A DNA stretch of 46,479 bases from Pseudomonas sp. Ga0074129 (GCA_001465025.1 LNDO01000108.1:1-46479); one strand, 5' to 3'; shown: positions 33,351-42,631, counted from the stretch's first letter. The notes: generated from the letters alone by a model not told the origin. Translations and numbers: made by a program.

Positions 33351-35024
33351 ATGCTGGTGCACCTGTCCGTACACAACTACGCCATCGTTGAACACCTTGA
33401 TCTAGAGCTGGATGCAGGCATGAGCGTGATCAGCGGTGAAACCGGTGCTGGCAAATCCATTATGCTCGACGCCCTTGGCCTGACCCTGGGTGATCGCGCC
33501 GACAGCGGCGTGGTGCGCCCAGGCGCGGACAAAGCCGACATTCTTGCCAGTTTTGACTTGTGCGATATCCCTGAAGCACGCGCTTGGCTGGCCGAGCGCG
33601 ATCTGGACAACGATGGCCCGTGTATTTTGCGCCGAGTGATCACTGCCGAGGGCCGATCGCGCGGCTATATTAACGGCGCACCCTGCCCGCAAGGTGACCT
33701 CAAGGCGTTGGGCGAACTGCTGATCGACATTCACAGCCAACACGAACATCAGTCCCTGCTCAAACCTGACACCCACCGTCGCCTGCTCGATGAATATGCT
33801 GGCAGCCAAGAGCTGGCACGCCAGGTACAACTCGCCGCCCAACGCTGGAAGCAAACCCGCAACGAACTAGAACGCATTTCCAACATCGGCGACGAACAGC
33901 GCGCGCGCCATCAATTGCTCAGCTATCAACTGGAAGAACTCGATAATCTCGCATTGGGCGAAGACGAGCTTGAACAGCTGGAGTCAGAACATAAAAACCT
34001 GACCAACGCCGAAAGCCTGCTTAGCGCCTGCCGCCTAGTGATAGAACAGTGCAGCGAAAATGACGCCGGCAACGTGCTGTCAGCCTTGACCAACAGCCTC
34101 AACCGTCTGAGTGCATTCCAGGGTCAACCCGGCGCATTGAGCGAAGCCATTAATCTGCTGGCCAGCGCCCAAATCCAAGTTGAAGAAGCGGTCGGCGAGC
34201 TAAATCGCTTTCTTGATCACTTCGAAGCCGACCCACAACGCCTGCAACACATGGAAGAACGCCTGGACGCGATTTATACCCTGGCACGCAAGCACCGCAT
34301 CCAGCCCAGCGAACTGGGAGCGATGCAGCAGCAGTTATTTGAAGAGCTGGAAAGTCTGAATGCCGATGATCAAGCCGCTGAACGCCTGAACGAAGAGCTG
34401 GCGGCTTTTGAGCGTCATTACCAGGAAAAAGCAGCGGAGCTCAGCACGCTGCGCAATAACGCGGCCAATCAACTGGCTGGCGCGGTCGAACAAGAAATGC
34501 AGACGCTGGGCATGCCCGGCGGGCGTTTCACCATCAAATTGACCGCGCACACCAGCCATGAACCTCACCCCAACGGCCTTGAGCAACTCGAGTTTCTGGT
34601 CAGCGCCAACCCCGGCCAACCCCTCAAGGCACTGGCCAAAGTGGCTTCCGGCGGCGAGCTGTCACGCATCAGTCTGGCGATTCAGGTGATCACCGCACAG
34701 ACTTCACGCGTGCCCACATTGGTATTCGATGAAGTGGACGTGGGCATTGGCGGCCCGACAGCCGAAGTCGTCGGTCAGTTGCTGCGTCGCCTCGGCGAGC
34801 GTGGTCAGGTGTTAACGGTTACCCACTTACCGCAGGTCGCCGCGCAAGGGCATCAGCACCTGTTTGTGCACAAAGTGCGTGAGCGCGACGCCACCCGCAC
34901 CGCGGTTAGCAAACTGAGCCAGACTCAGCGCGTTGAAGAAATAGCACGCATGCTGGGCGGCGTTGACCTGACCGATGAATCATTGGCGCATGCCAGGCAG
35001 ATGGTTAGCAGCGCTCAGACTTGA
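33351..35024 (+). CDS. recN: DNA repair protein RecN
   Basis: A 557-aa SMC-like ATPase for double-strand-break repair. Walker A is GETGAGKS near residue 27, two long coiled coils flank the middle, and the C-terminal ABC signature SGGELSRIS is followed by Walker B VFDEVDVGIGG. The ATG follows GGGAGG by eight bases. SOS-regulated through the LexA box 25 bases upstream. Confidence 0.97.
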   Translation: MLVHLSVHNYAIVEHLDLELDAGMSVISGETGAGKSIMLDALGLTLGDRADSGVVRPGADKADILASFDLCDIPEARAWLAERDLDNDGPCILRRVITAEGRSRGYINGAPCPQGDLKALGELLIDIHSQHEHQSLLKPDTHRRLLDEYAGSQELARQVQLAAQRWKQTRNELERISNIGDEQRARHQLLSYQLEELDNLALGEDELEQLESEHKNLTNAESLLSACRLVIEQCSENDAGNVLSALTNSLNRLSAFQGQPGALSEAINLLASAQIQVEEAVGELNRFLDHFEADPQRLQHMEERLDAIYTLARKHRIQPSELGAMQQQLFEELESLNADDQAAERLNEELAAFERHYQEKAAELSTLRNNAANQLAGAVEQEMQTLGMPGGRFTIKLTAHTSHEPHPNGLEQLEFLVSANPGQPLKALAKVASGGELSRISLAIQVITAQTSRVPTLVFDEVDVGIGGPTAEVVGQLLRRLGERGQVLTVTHLPQVAAQGHQHLFVHKVRERDATRTAVSKLSQTQRVEEIARMLGGVDLTDESLAHARQMVSSAQT

Positions 35025-35040
35025 CCGCATAATGCAAAAA

Positions 35041-35070
35041 ACACAAAGGCGACCTAGATCGCCTTTGTTT
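35041..35070. terminator. Bidirectional terminator between recN and fur
   Basis: ACAAAGGCGA / TCGCCTTTGT, a perfect 10-bp stem with a six-base loop, A-rich to the left and T-rich to the right. It ends recN on the plus strand and, on the minus strand, the convergent fur gene. Confidence 0.82.
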
Positions 35071-35083
35071 GTTAAAGCCAAAA

Positions 35084-35491
35084 TCACTCTGCTTTTTTGC
35101 GCACGTACAGCACCAAGTTGTGGTCGACCAACTCAAAACCGTGCTCTTTGACGATTTCTTTCTGGCGGCGCTCGATCTCAGCATCGAAAAACTCGATTAC
35201 CTCGCCCGAATCCACACACACCATATGGTCGTGATGGCCGCTATCAGCCAACTCAAACACAGCGTGACCGCCATCAAAGTTATGGCGCACCACCAAGCCT
35301 GCAGCTTCAAATTGAGTCAGAACCCGGTAAACGGTCGCCAGACCAACATCGTCACCGGCTTCCATCAGGGATTTATAAACGTCTTCTGCACTCATGTGGC
35401 GCTGACCAGCCGAGTCGAGCATCTGCAGAATTTTGACCCGTGGCAGGGTTACTTTCAGGCCAGCCTTGCGTAGTTCGCTATTTTCAACCAT
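35084..35491 (-). CDS. fur: Ferric uptake regulator Fur
   Basis: A 135-aa Fe(II)-dependent repressor. It has an N-terminal winged helix (VTLPRVKILQML, DVGLATVYRVLTQFE), then the metal-binding HHDHMVCVDSGEVIEF and a His at the C-terminal VDHNLVLYV. Like P. aeruginosa Fur it has a single cysteine and no CxxC zinc pair. I use the ATG at 35491; an upstream extension would run into the bamE promoter region. Divergent from bamE. Confidence 0.97.
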   Translation of the reverse strand: MVENSELRKAGLKVTLPRVKILQMLDSAGQRHMSAEDVYKSLMEAGDDVGLATVYRVLTQFEAAGLVVRHNFDGGHAVFELADSGHHDHMVCVDSGEVIEFFDAEIERRQKEIVKEHGFELVDHNLVLYVRKKAE

Positions 35492-35588
35492 GGTCTGCTT
35501 TCTCGCGGAAGCCGCTTCGCAGCTTCTCTTATTGCGGGTATGATCCGGGATTATATTGCCCAGCCAAGATAGTGGAAGTCGCCCACCG

Positions 35589-36107
35589 ATGCAAAAAACC
35601 AAACTCCTGCTGACCAGCCTCTCACTTACGGGGCTACTCGCACTCGCCGGTTGCTCATTCCCCGGGGTTTATAAAATCGACATTCAACAGGGCAATGTCG
35701 TCACGCAGGACATGATAGACCAGTTGCGGCCAGGAATGACCCGCCGACAAGTACGGTTTATCATGGGCAACCCGCTCATAACCGACACGTTCCACGCCAA
35801 TCGCTGGGATTACCTCTACAGCATCCAGCCGGGTGGCGGTAAGCGCCTGCAGGAGCGTGTGAGCGTCAACTTCAACTCGGATGACCAATTGGTTGGCTTG
35901 TCGGGTGATTTTATGCCCGGCGTAAGCCGCGACCAGGCGATTCTGGGTGAAGACAGCGATGTCAGTACTGCGCCTGCCCGCCCTGCTGTTCAGGTCGAAG
36001 AAAAGCCTGCTGCAGGCTCACTGCTTGAACAAATTCAGCGCGAAGTAGACGACGTCAAAGTAGTACCGGTACCGACGCCAGAGCCGCTGGAAAGCGCACC
36101 GCAGTAA
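35589..36107 (+). CDS. bamE: Outer membrane assembly lipoprotein BamE (OmlA)
   Basis: A 172-aa lipoprotein of the BAM complex. The signal peptide has a lipobox LALAGC with C22 as the lipidated residue. The SmpA/OmlA domain follows, with [19 protein letters not shown] and NRWDYLYS. The Pro/Glu/Val-rich C-terminal tail (about 120-172) is longer than in E. coli BamE and is common in pseudomonads. The ATG at 35589 directly precedes the signal peptide. Divergent from fur, as in P. aeruginosa. Confidence 0.95.
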   Translation: MQKTKLLLTSLSLTGLLALAGCSFPGVYKIDIQQGNVVTQDMIDQLRPGMTRRQVRFIMGNPLITDTFHANRWDYLYSIQPGGGKRLQERVSVNFNSDDQLVGLSGDFMPGVSRDQAILGEDSDVSTAPARPAVQVEEKPAAGSLLEQIQREVDDVKVVPVPTPEPLESAPQ

Positions 36108-36119
36108 TATTCTGTGAAT

Positions 36120-36149
36120 AAAAAAGCCCGGACTTGTCCGGGCTTTTTT
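36120..36149. terminator. Bidirectional terminator between bamE and rnfH
   Basis: AAAAAGCCCGG / CCGGGCTTTTT with an ACTTGT loop, serving the convergent bamE and rnfH genes. Confidence 0.92.
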
Positions 36150-36169
36150 ATTTGCGCAAAAACAATACG

Positions 36170-36490
36170 CTATTTTTCCGCCTCATCCGTGCGTGCTTGT
36201 GCGGCTTTTGCAGCACGCTGTTTACGCACCTCTTTCGGGTCGGCAATAAGCGGCCGATAGATTTCTACTCGCTCACCATCTTCCAGCACCCGCTCATCCG
36301 GCTTACTAACCGCCTTACCGAAAACTCCTAACGGACTGTGCGCCAGATCCAGCCCAGGAAAATGCACCTGCATACCGGATTGCAGAGCCGCCTGCCGCAC
36401 AGTAGTGCCGTGCGGCAAGCTCAGGCGAAGCAACTTTTGCTTTTCGGCCAGGGCATAAACAACCTCAACCACGATATTGGGCTTATCCAT
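36170..36490 (-). CDS. rnfH: RnfH family (UPF0125) protein
   Basis: A 106-aa ubiquitin-like-fold protein beginning MDKPNIVVEVVYALAEKQ, with a VFGKAV segment and the conserved GERVEIYRPLIADPKEVRKQR ending. Its 5' end overlaps ratA by eight bases, the usual ratA-rnfH pair. It has been proposed as the antitoxin-like partner of RatA, but evidence for that in the family is limited. Confidence 0.9.
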   Translation of the reverse strand: MDKPNIVVEVVYALAEKQKLLRLSLPHGTTVRQAALQSGMQVHFPGLDLAHSPLGVFGKAVSKPDERVLEDGERVEIYRPLIADPKEVRKQRAAKAAQARTDEAEK

Positions 36491-36917
36491 AGAGCTGCTT
36501 GGCCCTCTGACAAAACGCATCAACCAAGGTGTTGGTTGCTTGATTAAACAGCGGCCCAAGGGTGGCGCGCACCAATGGCCCGGCATAATCAAACGTCAAA
36601 TCCAGGCTGATTTTGCAGGCCTTATCGCCCAGCGCCTTGAACTGCCAGTGGCCGTAGAGCTGAGAAAACGGCCCTTCGACCAGGCTCAACTTGATCAACT
36701 CGCCCGGCACCAGTGTATTGGCGGTGACAAAACGCTGACTGAGACCGCCCTTGGCAATTTCAAGACGGGCACGCATGTGGGTCTCACTCACCTCCAGCAC
36801 CTCACTCGCCGCACACCACGGCAGGAACTGAGGGTAACTGGCCACATCGTTAACCAAGTCAAACAGCGCACGAGCCGGATACGGCAGCAGCGCAGAGCGC
36901 TGAATATGAGTACTCAT
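36483..36917 (-). CDS. ratA: RatA / polyketide cyclase-type START-fold protein
   Basis: A 144-aa START/SRPBCC protein beginning MSTHIQRSALLPYPARALFDLVNDVASYPQFLPWC, with a LVEGPFSQLYGHWQF segment. In E. coli RatA binds 50S subunits and can block 70S formation; homologues in mitochondria bind coenzyme Q, so a quinone role is the alternative. It lies beside smpB as in many gammaproteobacteria, which fits a ribosome-linked role. Confidence 0.92.
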   Translation of the reverse strand: MSTHIQRSALLPYPARALFDLVNDVASYPQFLPWCAASEVLEVSETHMRARLEIAKGGLSQRFVTANTLVPGELIKLSLVEGPFSQLYGHWQFKALGDKACKISLDLTFDYAGPLVRATLGPLFNQATNTLVDAFCQRAKQLYG

Positions 36918-36951
36918 TTAACAACCACTTGTTTAAACGAGCCGCCGAGCA

Positions 36952-38355
36952 TCACTTGCTCAACTCAGCGATAAAGACGATCAGCACGCCAATGGGTGCA
37001 ACCACACGAATAAGCCAGTAGACCACACTGAACAGCAGCGGGCTTTTCATCGCCAACTCGTCGCGTACCACTTCACGCTTGAGTACCCACCCTGCAAAAA
37101 TCGCAAAGGCCAAGCCACCCAGCGGTAGAAGAATGCGACTGGTCAGGTAATCGATGGTGTCAAAGAAGTTTCGACCGCCTTCGGCGCCCCACTGGAACAG
37201 ATGGAAGCCATCGTCGGCGAAGACAAAAAACTTGGCTTCAGCGCCCAGGTTGAAAGATAAAACCGTCCCCATACCCACTACCCAGCACAACAGGGCCAGT
37301 ACGCTGGTCACGAGCACTCTGCTGCGCTTGGTGCGCTCAACCAGATAGGCAACAGCGGGCTCCAGCATTGAAATGGAGGAAGTCCAGGCAGCGATCAGCA
37401 CCAACACAAAGAACACCGTGCCCATCAACTGCCCGAAGGCAATGTTGCCGAACGCCACAGGCAACGTGACAAACATCAGCCCAGGCCCGGCACCAGGCTC
37501 AAGACCCGCAGCAAAAACAATCGGAAAGAGCGCTAACCCGGCAGTCAACGCCACCAAAGTGTCGAGAATGCCAACAGTCAAAATCGTGCCGCCAATCGAT
37601 GCATTTTTCGGCATATAAGCGCCGTACACCATGATCGAGCCCACCCCGACACTCAGCGTGAAAAAAGCGTGCCCCATTGCTGCCAGTACGCCATCCAGCA
37701 ATCGCTCTGGCTGGAAATCAAAGAGAAAATGGAAACCCTGCATAAAGTGGCCAGTGGTCATGCTGTAAGCCAGCAACACCAGCAACAACACAAACAGCAG
37801 CGGCATCATGATGCGCAGGCTGCGCTCAAGCCCAGCCACCACTCCACGGGCGATGACAAAAGCGGTGATTACCATAAACAGCGTATGCCAGAGCGTCAGA
37901 CGCACTGGATCAGCCGTCAACGCGCCAAAGGCTGCGCCGGCAGCATCACCACTGGCCCCGGTAAACTCACCGCGGCCCATGCTCAAGATGTAATCAAAAG
38001 ACCACCCCGCCACCACGCTGTAAAAAGACAAAATCAGCAAAGCGGCGATCATGCCCATCAGCGCTGCCCAAGACCATTTCGGCGAAGCACCTGACTCAAG
38101 CGCCAATGTCTTTAACGTGTTGACCGGACTCTGCCTGCCACGCCGGCCAATCAGCGTCTCCGCCAGCATGATCGGCAAGCCCACCATAAAGATGCACACC
38201 AGGTACATCATCACGAATGCCCCGCCGCCATACATGCCCGTCATGTAGGGGAACTTCCAAATATTGCCCAAGCCCACGGCCGAACCGGTTGCTGCCAGAA
38301 TAAAAACCCAGCGACTGGCCCACGCGCCGTGTATTGAAACCTTGTCGTTCGCCAT
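36952..38355 (-). CDS. Sodium-dependent transporter (NSS/SNF family)
   Basis: A 467-aa inner-membrane symporter of the neurotransmitter:sodium symporter family with LeuT-type fold and eleven to twelve helices. The first helix carries the sodium-site signature AATGSAVGLGNIWKFPYM. It is preceded by a short cytoplasmic N-terminus with the conserved Trp (GAWASRW) of the gate. The substrate, probably an amino acid, cannot be told from sequence. It lies between ratA and smpB, divergent from the latter. Confidence 0.92.
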   Translation of the reverse strand: MANDKVSIHGAWASRWVFILAATGSAVGLGNIWKFPYMTGMYGGGAFVMMYLVCIFMVGLPIMLAETLIGRRGRQSPVNTLKTLALESGASPKWSWAALMGMIAALLILSFYSVVAGWSFDYILSMGRGEFTGASGDAAGAAFGALTADPVRLTLWHTLFMVITAFVIARGVVAGLERSLRIMMPLLFVLLLVLLAYSMTTGHFMQGFHFLFDFQPERLLDGVLAAMGHAFFTLSVGVGSIMVYGAYMPKNASIGGTILTVGILDTLVALTAGLALFPIVFAAGLEPGAGPGLMFVTLPVAFGNIAFGQLMGTVFFVLVLIAAWTSSISMLEPAVAYLVERTKRSRVLVTSVLALLCWVVGMGTVLSFNLGAEAKFFVFADDGFHLFQWGAEGGRNFFDTIDYLTSRILLPLGGLAFAIFAGWVLKREVVRDELAMKSPLLFSVVYWLIRVVAPIGVLIVFIAELSK

Positions 38356-38496
38356 GCTCGGCTGATCCGCTTTACGAAAAAAAGATCGTGCATTGTCGAG
38401 GATTCACCAGAGCGGCTCAAGCACGGCTGCCAACCCTGAGTAAATCCATACGCGTTTTGCCGCACTGCACGCATAGCGCGCAGGCTGACGACTCCC

Positions 38497-38502
38497 TATA
38501 AT
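38497..38502 (+). promoter_or_regulatory. Candidate -10 box for smpB, very close to the ATG
   Basis: A perfect TATAAT ends only nine bases before the smpB ATG (38512), and no Shine-Dalgarno sequence lies between (GCGCGCCCT). A matching -35 is not evident at 16-18 bases upstream. If used, transcription would begin within a few bases of the ATG and give a leaderless mRNA. Confidence 0.45.
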
Positions 38503-38511
38503 GCGCGCCCT

Positions 38512-38994
38512 ATGGCTAAACAAAAGAAACACCCGCAAGGCACCATCGCGCAAAACAAGAAGGCGATGCATGACTACTTTGTCGAATCCCGCTTTGAGGC
38601 AGGTTTGGTCCTGTCTGGTTGGGAAGTGAAGAGTCTGCGCGCTGGCAAGGCCCAACTGGTCGACAGCTACGTGCTGCTCAAAGACGGTGAAGCCTGGCTG
38701 ATGGGTTGCCACATTACCCCCCTGAAAACCGCCAGCACCCACGTGATCGCGGACCCTATCCGCACGCGCAAGCTGCTGCTCAACAAGCGCGAGCTGGACA
38801 AACTGTTCGGCGCCGTACAGCAGAAGGGCTACACCTGCATCGCCACTTCACTGTATTGGAAGGCTCACCTGATCAAGTGCGAAATCGCCCTGGCCAAGGG
38901 CAAGAAGGACTTCGACAAGCGCCACACCGAGAAAGAACGTGACGCCGATCGCGAAGTGCAGCGCGCTATGCGCAGCAAAGGCAAAGACGAGTAA
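38512..38994 (+). CDS. smpB: SsrA-binding protein SmpB
   Basis: A 160-aa tmRNA partner for ribosome rescue. It starts [18 protein letters not shown] and has the [19 protein letters not shown] and the [16 protein letters not shown] tail followed by a basic C-terminal helix that enters the mRNA channel. Length normal. No RBS precedes the ATG (see the -10 entry). tmRNA itself is not in this window. Confidence 0.97.
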   Translation: MAKQKKHPQGTIAQNKKAMHDYFVESRFEAGLVLSGWEVKSLRAGKAQLVDSYVLLKDGEAWLMGCHITPLKTASTHVIADPIRTRKLLLNKRELDKLFGAVQQKGYTCIATSLYWKAHLIKCEIALAKGKKDFDKRHTEKERDADREVQRAMRSKGKDE

Positions 38995-39004
38995 CAGCAC
39001 AGAA

Positions 39005-39036
39005 TGAAAACGCCCCGCTGATGCGGGGCGTTTTCA
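39005..39036. terminator. Bidirectional terminator between smpB and the LysE gene
   Basis: TGAAAACGCCCCGC / GCGGGGCGTTTTCA, a 14-bp perfect stem with a TGAT loop, between two convergent genes. Confidence 0.93.
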
Positions 39037-39050
39037 TTTAAGCAGATTGT

Positions 39051-39680
39051 CTAACGTAATTCGCTAAATGCCAGCTTCACACCCAACCCCACCAGCACGA
39101 CGCCCATCAGCCGATCAAACCAATGCCCTAGCCGCGAAAAGCCTGCGCGCACGCGTTGGTGACTAAATAGCTGAGCAACCAAGCAAAACCACAGCGCCGT
39201 GGCCAAAGCCAGATAAACACCATACCCCGCCTGCACTGGCAACGGCGTGTGCGGGTTAATCACCACGGTAAACAACGACAGAAAGAACAACGTTGCCTTG
39301 GGATTTAGACCATTAGTCACAAAGCCGGCTGTAAAGGCCGCGCGAGCCGTTCGCGCACTCCCGAACCGATTCAACTCAGCCTGACCAGCACTGACCGGTT
39401 TAGCCCGCAACGCTTTGATCCCGATGTACAGCAAGTACGCCGCCGCCAGCCACTTTAAGGCGTTAAAGAGCACAATCGACTGCGACACGATCAAGCCTAT
39501 GCCGAGCAGCGAATACGCTACGTGAATGAAAATCCCGCACCCCACACCCAGCGCACTGAACACACCCGCACGCCGCCCATACGCCACGCTTTCTCGCACC
39601 ACAATGGCAAAGTCAGGCCCTGGGCTGGCCACAGCCAGCAGGTGAATAAGGGCAACGGTAAAAAACTCAGGCCAGTACAT
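39051..39680 (-). CDS. LysE/RhtB family exporter
   Basis: A 209-aa inner-membrane protein with about six helices. It begins MYWPEFFTVALIHLLAVASPGPDFAIV, carrying the PGPD signature of the LysE/RhtB amino-acid efflux family, and contains GFVTNGLNPKATLFFLSLF. The ATG follows GGAG. Substrate not determinable; RhtB members export threonine, homoserine lactones or similar amino acids. Divergent from the dehydrogenase gene. Confidence 0.9.
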   Translation of the reverse strand: MYWPEFFTVALIHLLAVASPGPDFAIVVRESVAYGRRAGVFSALGVGCGIFIHVAYSLLGIGLIVSQSIVLFNALKWLAAAYLLYIGIKALRAKPVSAGQAELNRFGSARTARAAFTAGFVTNGLNPKATLFFLSLFTVVINPHTPLPVQAGYGVYLALATALWFCLVAQLFSHQRVRAGFSRLGHWFDRLMGVVLVGLGVKLAFSELR

Positions 39681-39758
39681 GGGCGCTCCACGACAGAAGA
39701 TGATTTGTTAGGCTCACCACTGTACCCCTCGCCCAAACCAGCAGGATAGATACAGCTG

Positions 39759-40724
39759 ATGCCTTACAGTCTCCGCGCCGCCTTCCTTGATCACAGCTCG
39801 CTCGACCTAGGTGATTTGGATTTATCCAACCTGCGCGCCTGCTTTGCCGACTTGCACCTCTACCCAAACAGCCACCCAGAAGACGTGATTGAACGCTTGC
39901 AAGACGTTGAAGTGGCGATCAGCAACAAAGTCCCGCTGACAGCCGAAGTCTTCGCCGCCTGCCCGCAACTGAAGCTGATTCTGGTGGCGGCGACCGGCAC
40001 CAATCCGATTGACCTTGAGGCCGCGCGCACTCATGGCATCGTTGTCAGCAATTGCCAAGGCTACGGCACGCCGTCGGTGGCGCAACACACATTAATGCTG
40101 CTTCTGGCGCTGGCCACGCGCCTGAGCGAATACCAACAAGACGTGCGCGCCGGGCGCTGGCAACAGGCCAAACAGTTCTGCCTGTTGGATCACCCGATCG
40201 TCGAACTGCACGGCAAGACCCTTGGCCTACTTGGCCATGGCGAGTTGGGAAGCGCTGTTGCCCGCCTGGCAGAAGCCTTTGGCATGCGCGTGCTATTAGG
40301 ACAATTACCCGGCAGACCACCCCGCGCAGACCGCGTGCCGTTGGACGAACTGTTGACGCAGGTCGATGCCCTAACCCTGCACTGCCCGCTGAATGAACAC
40401 ACCCACCATCTGATCGGCAGCCGCGAACTCAATTTGATGAAACCTTCGGCCTTTCTTATCAATACCGCACGCGGCGGTTTGATTGATGAGCACGCCCTGG
40501 CTGACGCGCTTCGCGCCGGACATTTGGGCGGTGCGGCCACTGACGTACTGAGCCAGGAGCCCCCAAAAGACGGCAACCCACTGCTAGCAAGCGACATCCC
40601 CCGGCTGATCATTACGCCGCATAGCGCCTGGGGCAGCCGGGAGGCAAGGCAACGAATCGTCGGCCAGTTGGCGGAAAATGCTCACGCATTCTGCAATGGT
40701 GCGGCCATACGGGTCGTCAATTAG
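39759..40724 (+). CDS. D-2-hydroxyacid dehydrogenase (NAD-dependent)
   Basis: A 321-aa cytoplasmic dehydrogenase close to glycerate/hydroxypyruvate reductases. The NAD loop is GHGELG (159-164). Catalytic residues are R238 in NTARGG, E267 in SQEPP and H288 in TPHSAWG. Two points vary: the glycine loop has a His in its first x position, and the basic GQLPGRPPRADR stretch follows the second strand. A hprA-like glycerate dehydrogenase is most likely; other D-2-hydroxyacid substrates are possible. Confidence 0.88.
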   Translation: MPYSLRAAFLDHSSLDLGDLDLSNLRACFADLHLYPNSHPEDVIERLQDVEVAISNKVPLTAEVFAACPQLKLILVAATGTNPIDLEAARTHGIVVSNCQGYGTPSVAQHTLMLLLALATRLSEYQQDVRAGRWQQAKQFCLLDHPIVELHGKTLGLLGHGELGSAVARLAEAFGMRVLLGQLPGRPPRADRVPLDELLTQVDALTLHCPLNEHTHHLIGSRELNLMKPSAFLINTARGGLIDEHALADALRAGHLGGAATDVLSQEPPKDGNPLLASDIPRLIITPHSAWGSREARQRIVGQLAENAHAFCNGAAIRVVN

Positions 40725-40802
40725 AGCCTGCTAACACCGCACTCGGTTTGCGCTGAAACGCCATCACACCCTACTCTACGCGACTTTTTTCAAGGAGCGC
40801 TT

Positions 40803-41801
40803 ATGGACCCGCGAAGCGAAGTACTGCTGCGCCAAGCCGAACTGTTCAGCGGCCCGCTGCTGCTTGCCGGGCTACCCGCGGATGATCTGCTTAGCCACTT
40901 ACCCGACGCCCACGGCTGGAGCTGGCACGCCGGGGAGCACGCACTACTCGCGAACCGCTTCACACAACGCTGCCACTTTGGCACACAGCCAGGTGAGCGT
41001 GAATTTCAGGCGGCCGTGGTATTTCTGCCCAAGTCTCGCGAACTGACCGACTACCTGCTCAATGCCCTAGCGGCGCGGCTGGCGGGGCGCGAACTGTTTT
41101 TGGTCGGCGAAAAACGGGCTGGCATAGAGCGCGCAGCCAAACAATTGGGCGTTTTTGGGCAAGCGCGCAAGCTCGACAGTGCGCGCCACTGCCAGCTCTG
41201 GCAAGTGCGCATTGAACACGCGCCCGCAGCGCCGGATCTGCACAGCCTGGCGCAACGCTATCAACTGCAACTGCCCGACGGGCCGCTCAACGTACTGAGT
41301 CTGCCTGGCGTATTCAGCCACGGCCGCCTGGATGTCGGCAGCGCCCTGCTGCTTGAGCACCTTAACGACTTACCAAGCGGGCATATTCTCGATTTCGGTT
41401 GCGGCGCAGGCGTACTCGGCGCGGCGCTGAAACGTCGCTACCCGGACAGCGAGGTAACGCTTCTCGATGTCGATGCCTTTGCCGTCGAAAGCAGCCGCCT
41501 AACCCTGGCTGCCAATGCCCTGCAGGCCGAGGTCATCAGTGGTGACGGGATTGACGCTGCACCCTCGGGCCTGAGCGCCATCCTCAGCAACCCACCGTTT
41601 CATCAGGGCGTACATACGCACTACCACGCGTCCGAGCATTTACTGCGCGAGGCCAGCAAGCACTTGGCGTCGGGCGGAGAATTGCGACTGGTGGCCAATA
41701 GCTTTCTTAAGTACCCACCGCTTATTGAGCAACACCTGGGCCCATGCCGGACCCTGATAGACGCCAAAGGCTTTCGCATCTATCGCGCCCTTAAAGGCTA
41801 A
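40803..41801 (+). CDS. rsmC: RsmC-like 16S rRNA (guanine(1207)-N2)-methyltransferase
   Basis: A 332-aa two-domain methyltransferase. An N-terminal pseudo-methyltransferase half (1-155) is followed by an active half with the SAM motif [10 protein letters not shown] (197-206) and the catalytic SNPPFH (262-267), typical of m2G enzymes RsmC/RlmG. The layout and length favour RsmC, which modifies G1207. The ATG follows AAGGAG by six bases. It ends just upstream of the Mn riboswitch. Confidence 0.88.
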   Translation: MDPRSEVLLRQAELFSGPLLLAGLPADDLLSHLPDAHGWSWHAGEHALLANRFTQRCHFGTQPGEREFQAAVVFLPKSRELTDYLLNALAARLAGRELFLVGEKRAGIERAAKQLGVFGQARKLDSARHCQLWQVRIEHAPAAPDLHSLAQRYQLQLPDGPLNVLSLPGVFSHGRLDVGSALLLEHLNDLPSGHILDFGCGAGVLGAALKRRYPDSEVTLLDVDAFAVESSRLTLAANALQAEVISGDGIDAAPSGLSAILSNPPFHQGVHTHYHASEHLLREASKHLASGGELRLVANSFLKYPPLIEQHLGPCRTLIDAKGFRIYRALKG

Positions 41802-41839
41802 ATCAACGCTTGCCCCAGAGTTGCTGCGCGGGCAGAATG

Positions 41840-42046
41840 CGCCCGTCCTAGGGGAGTAGTCTCCCGCGAGCGCCAGCTCGCCCGGCACGCGTCAACATAC
41901 TTGCTCAGCAGAGCATGGTGCGTGCGACCCAAGGCCCACACAGTTGTGGCCTGCGGTTTGACAAGACCTATGACACGCACACCTTACCCGGGGCGGGGAG
42001 GCTGTACGTGTCATAGCCATGTCGACCTGCCCCGTTAGGAAACCTA
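41840..42046 (+). promoter_or_regulatory. yybP-ykoY manganese riboswitch
   Basis: The leader of the GDT1-family gene holds the yybP-ykoY aptamer hallmarks: GGGGAGTAG (41851-41859, loop L1) and CAAGACC (41962-41968, loop L3). A 7-bp helix GTGCGTG (41918-41924) with CACGCAC (41974-41980) encloses the L3 side. A side hairpin, GGCCCACA-CAGT-TGTGGCC, lies at about 41933-41951. A perfect 10-bp competing pair, 41968-41977 with 42007-42016, excludes the aptamer helix. Near the start codon, TAGG/CCTA (42036-42039 / 42043-42046) can fold over the ribosome site. Known yybP-ykoY members turn on Mn exporters; the gene below fits. Aptamer call strong; the switching scheme is inferred. Confidence 0.88.
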
Positions 42047-42631
42047 ATGCTCGAATCCCTCCTTGTTCCAACTTTTATCGTTGCCTTGGCTGAAATTGGT
42101 GACAAAACGCAATTGCTCGCACTACTGCTTGCAGCCCGTTTCCGCAAGCCGTGGCCCATTATCTGGGGCATCGTCGTCGCCACACTGGCTAATCATTTTG
42201 CGGCAGGCGCTATTGGCAACTGGGTCGCAGGTTTCTTCTCGCCCGCCACTTTGAGCTGGATTTTGGCTGCCAGTTTTATCGCCGTGGCGCTCTGGGCGCT
42301 GGTGCCCGACAAACTGGATGACGATGAGAACTCCAACTTTCGGCGGTACGGCCCGTTTGTAACCACGTTGATCGCATTCTTCCTCGCTGAGATGGGCGAC
42401 AAAACGCAAGTGGCCACTGTCATGCTCGCCGCCAAGTACCCGCACTTCATCATGGTGGTGATCGGTACCACCTTGGGCATGCTGATTGCCAACGTGCCCG
42501 TGGTGCTGGCAGGTAATTTTGCCGCCGAACGCTTGCCCCTGACATTGATTCGCCGGCTGGCCGCCTCTGCATTCGCAGTACTGGCCCTTTACGCAGGCTA
42601 TCAAGCCATGAAACTCAGCGGCCTGATTTGA
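42047..42631 (+). CDS. mneA: TMEM165/GDT1 (UPF0016) manganese exporter
   Basis: A 194-aa inner-membrane protein with six predicted helices and the two family signatures: AEIGDKTQ (15-22) and AEMGDKTQ (114-121). An acidic DKLDDDENSN loop joins the halves. Bacterial members (MneA) export Mn2+. The yybP-ykoY riboswitch directly upstream agrees. Length normal. The symbol rests on family similarity. Confidence 0.88.
   Translation: MLESLLVPTFIVALAEIGDKTQLLALLLAARFRKPWPIIWGIVVATLANHFAAGAIGNWVAGFFSPATLSWILAASFIAVALWALVPDKLDDDENSNFRRYGPFVTTLIAFFLAEMGDKTQVATVMLAAKYPHFIMVVIGTTLGMLIANVPVVLAGNFAAERLPLTLIRRLAASAFAVLALYAGYQAMKLSGLI

Noticed and set aside
35492-35588. A Fur box between fur and bamE
   Set aside because: The gap has AT-rich promoter-like sequence but no segment resembling the 19-bp Fur consensus closely enough to claim.
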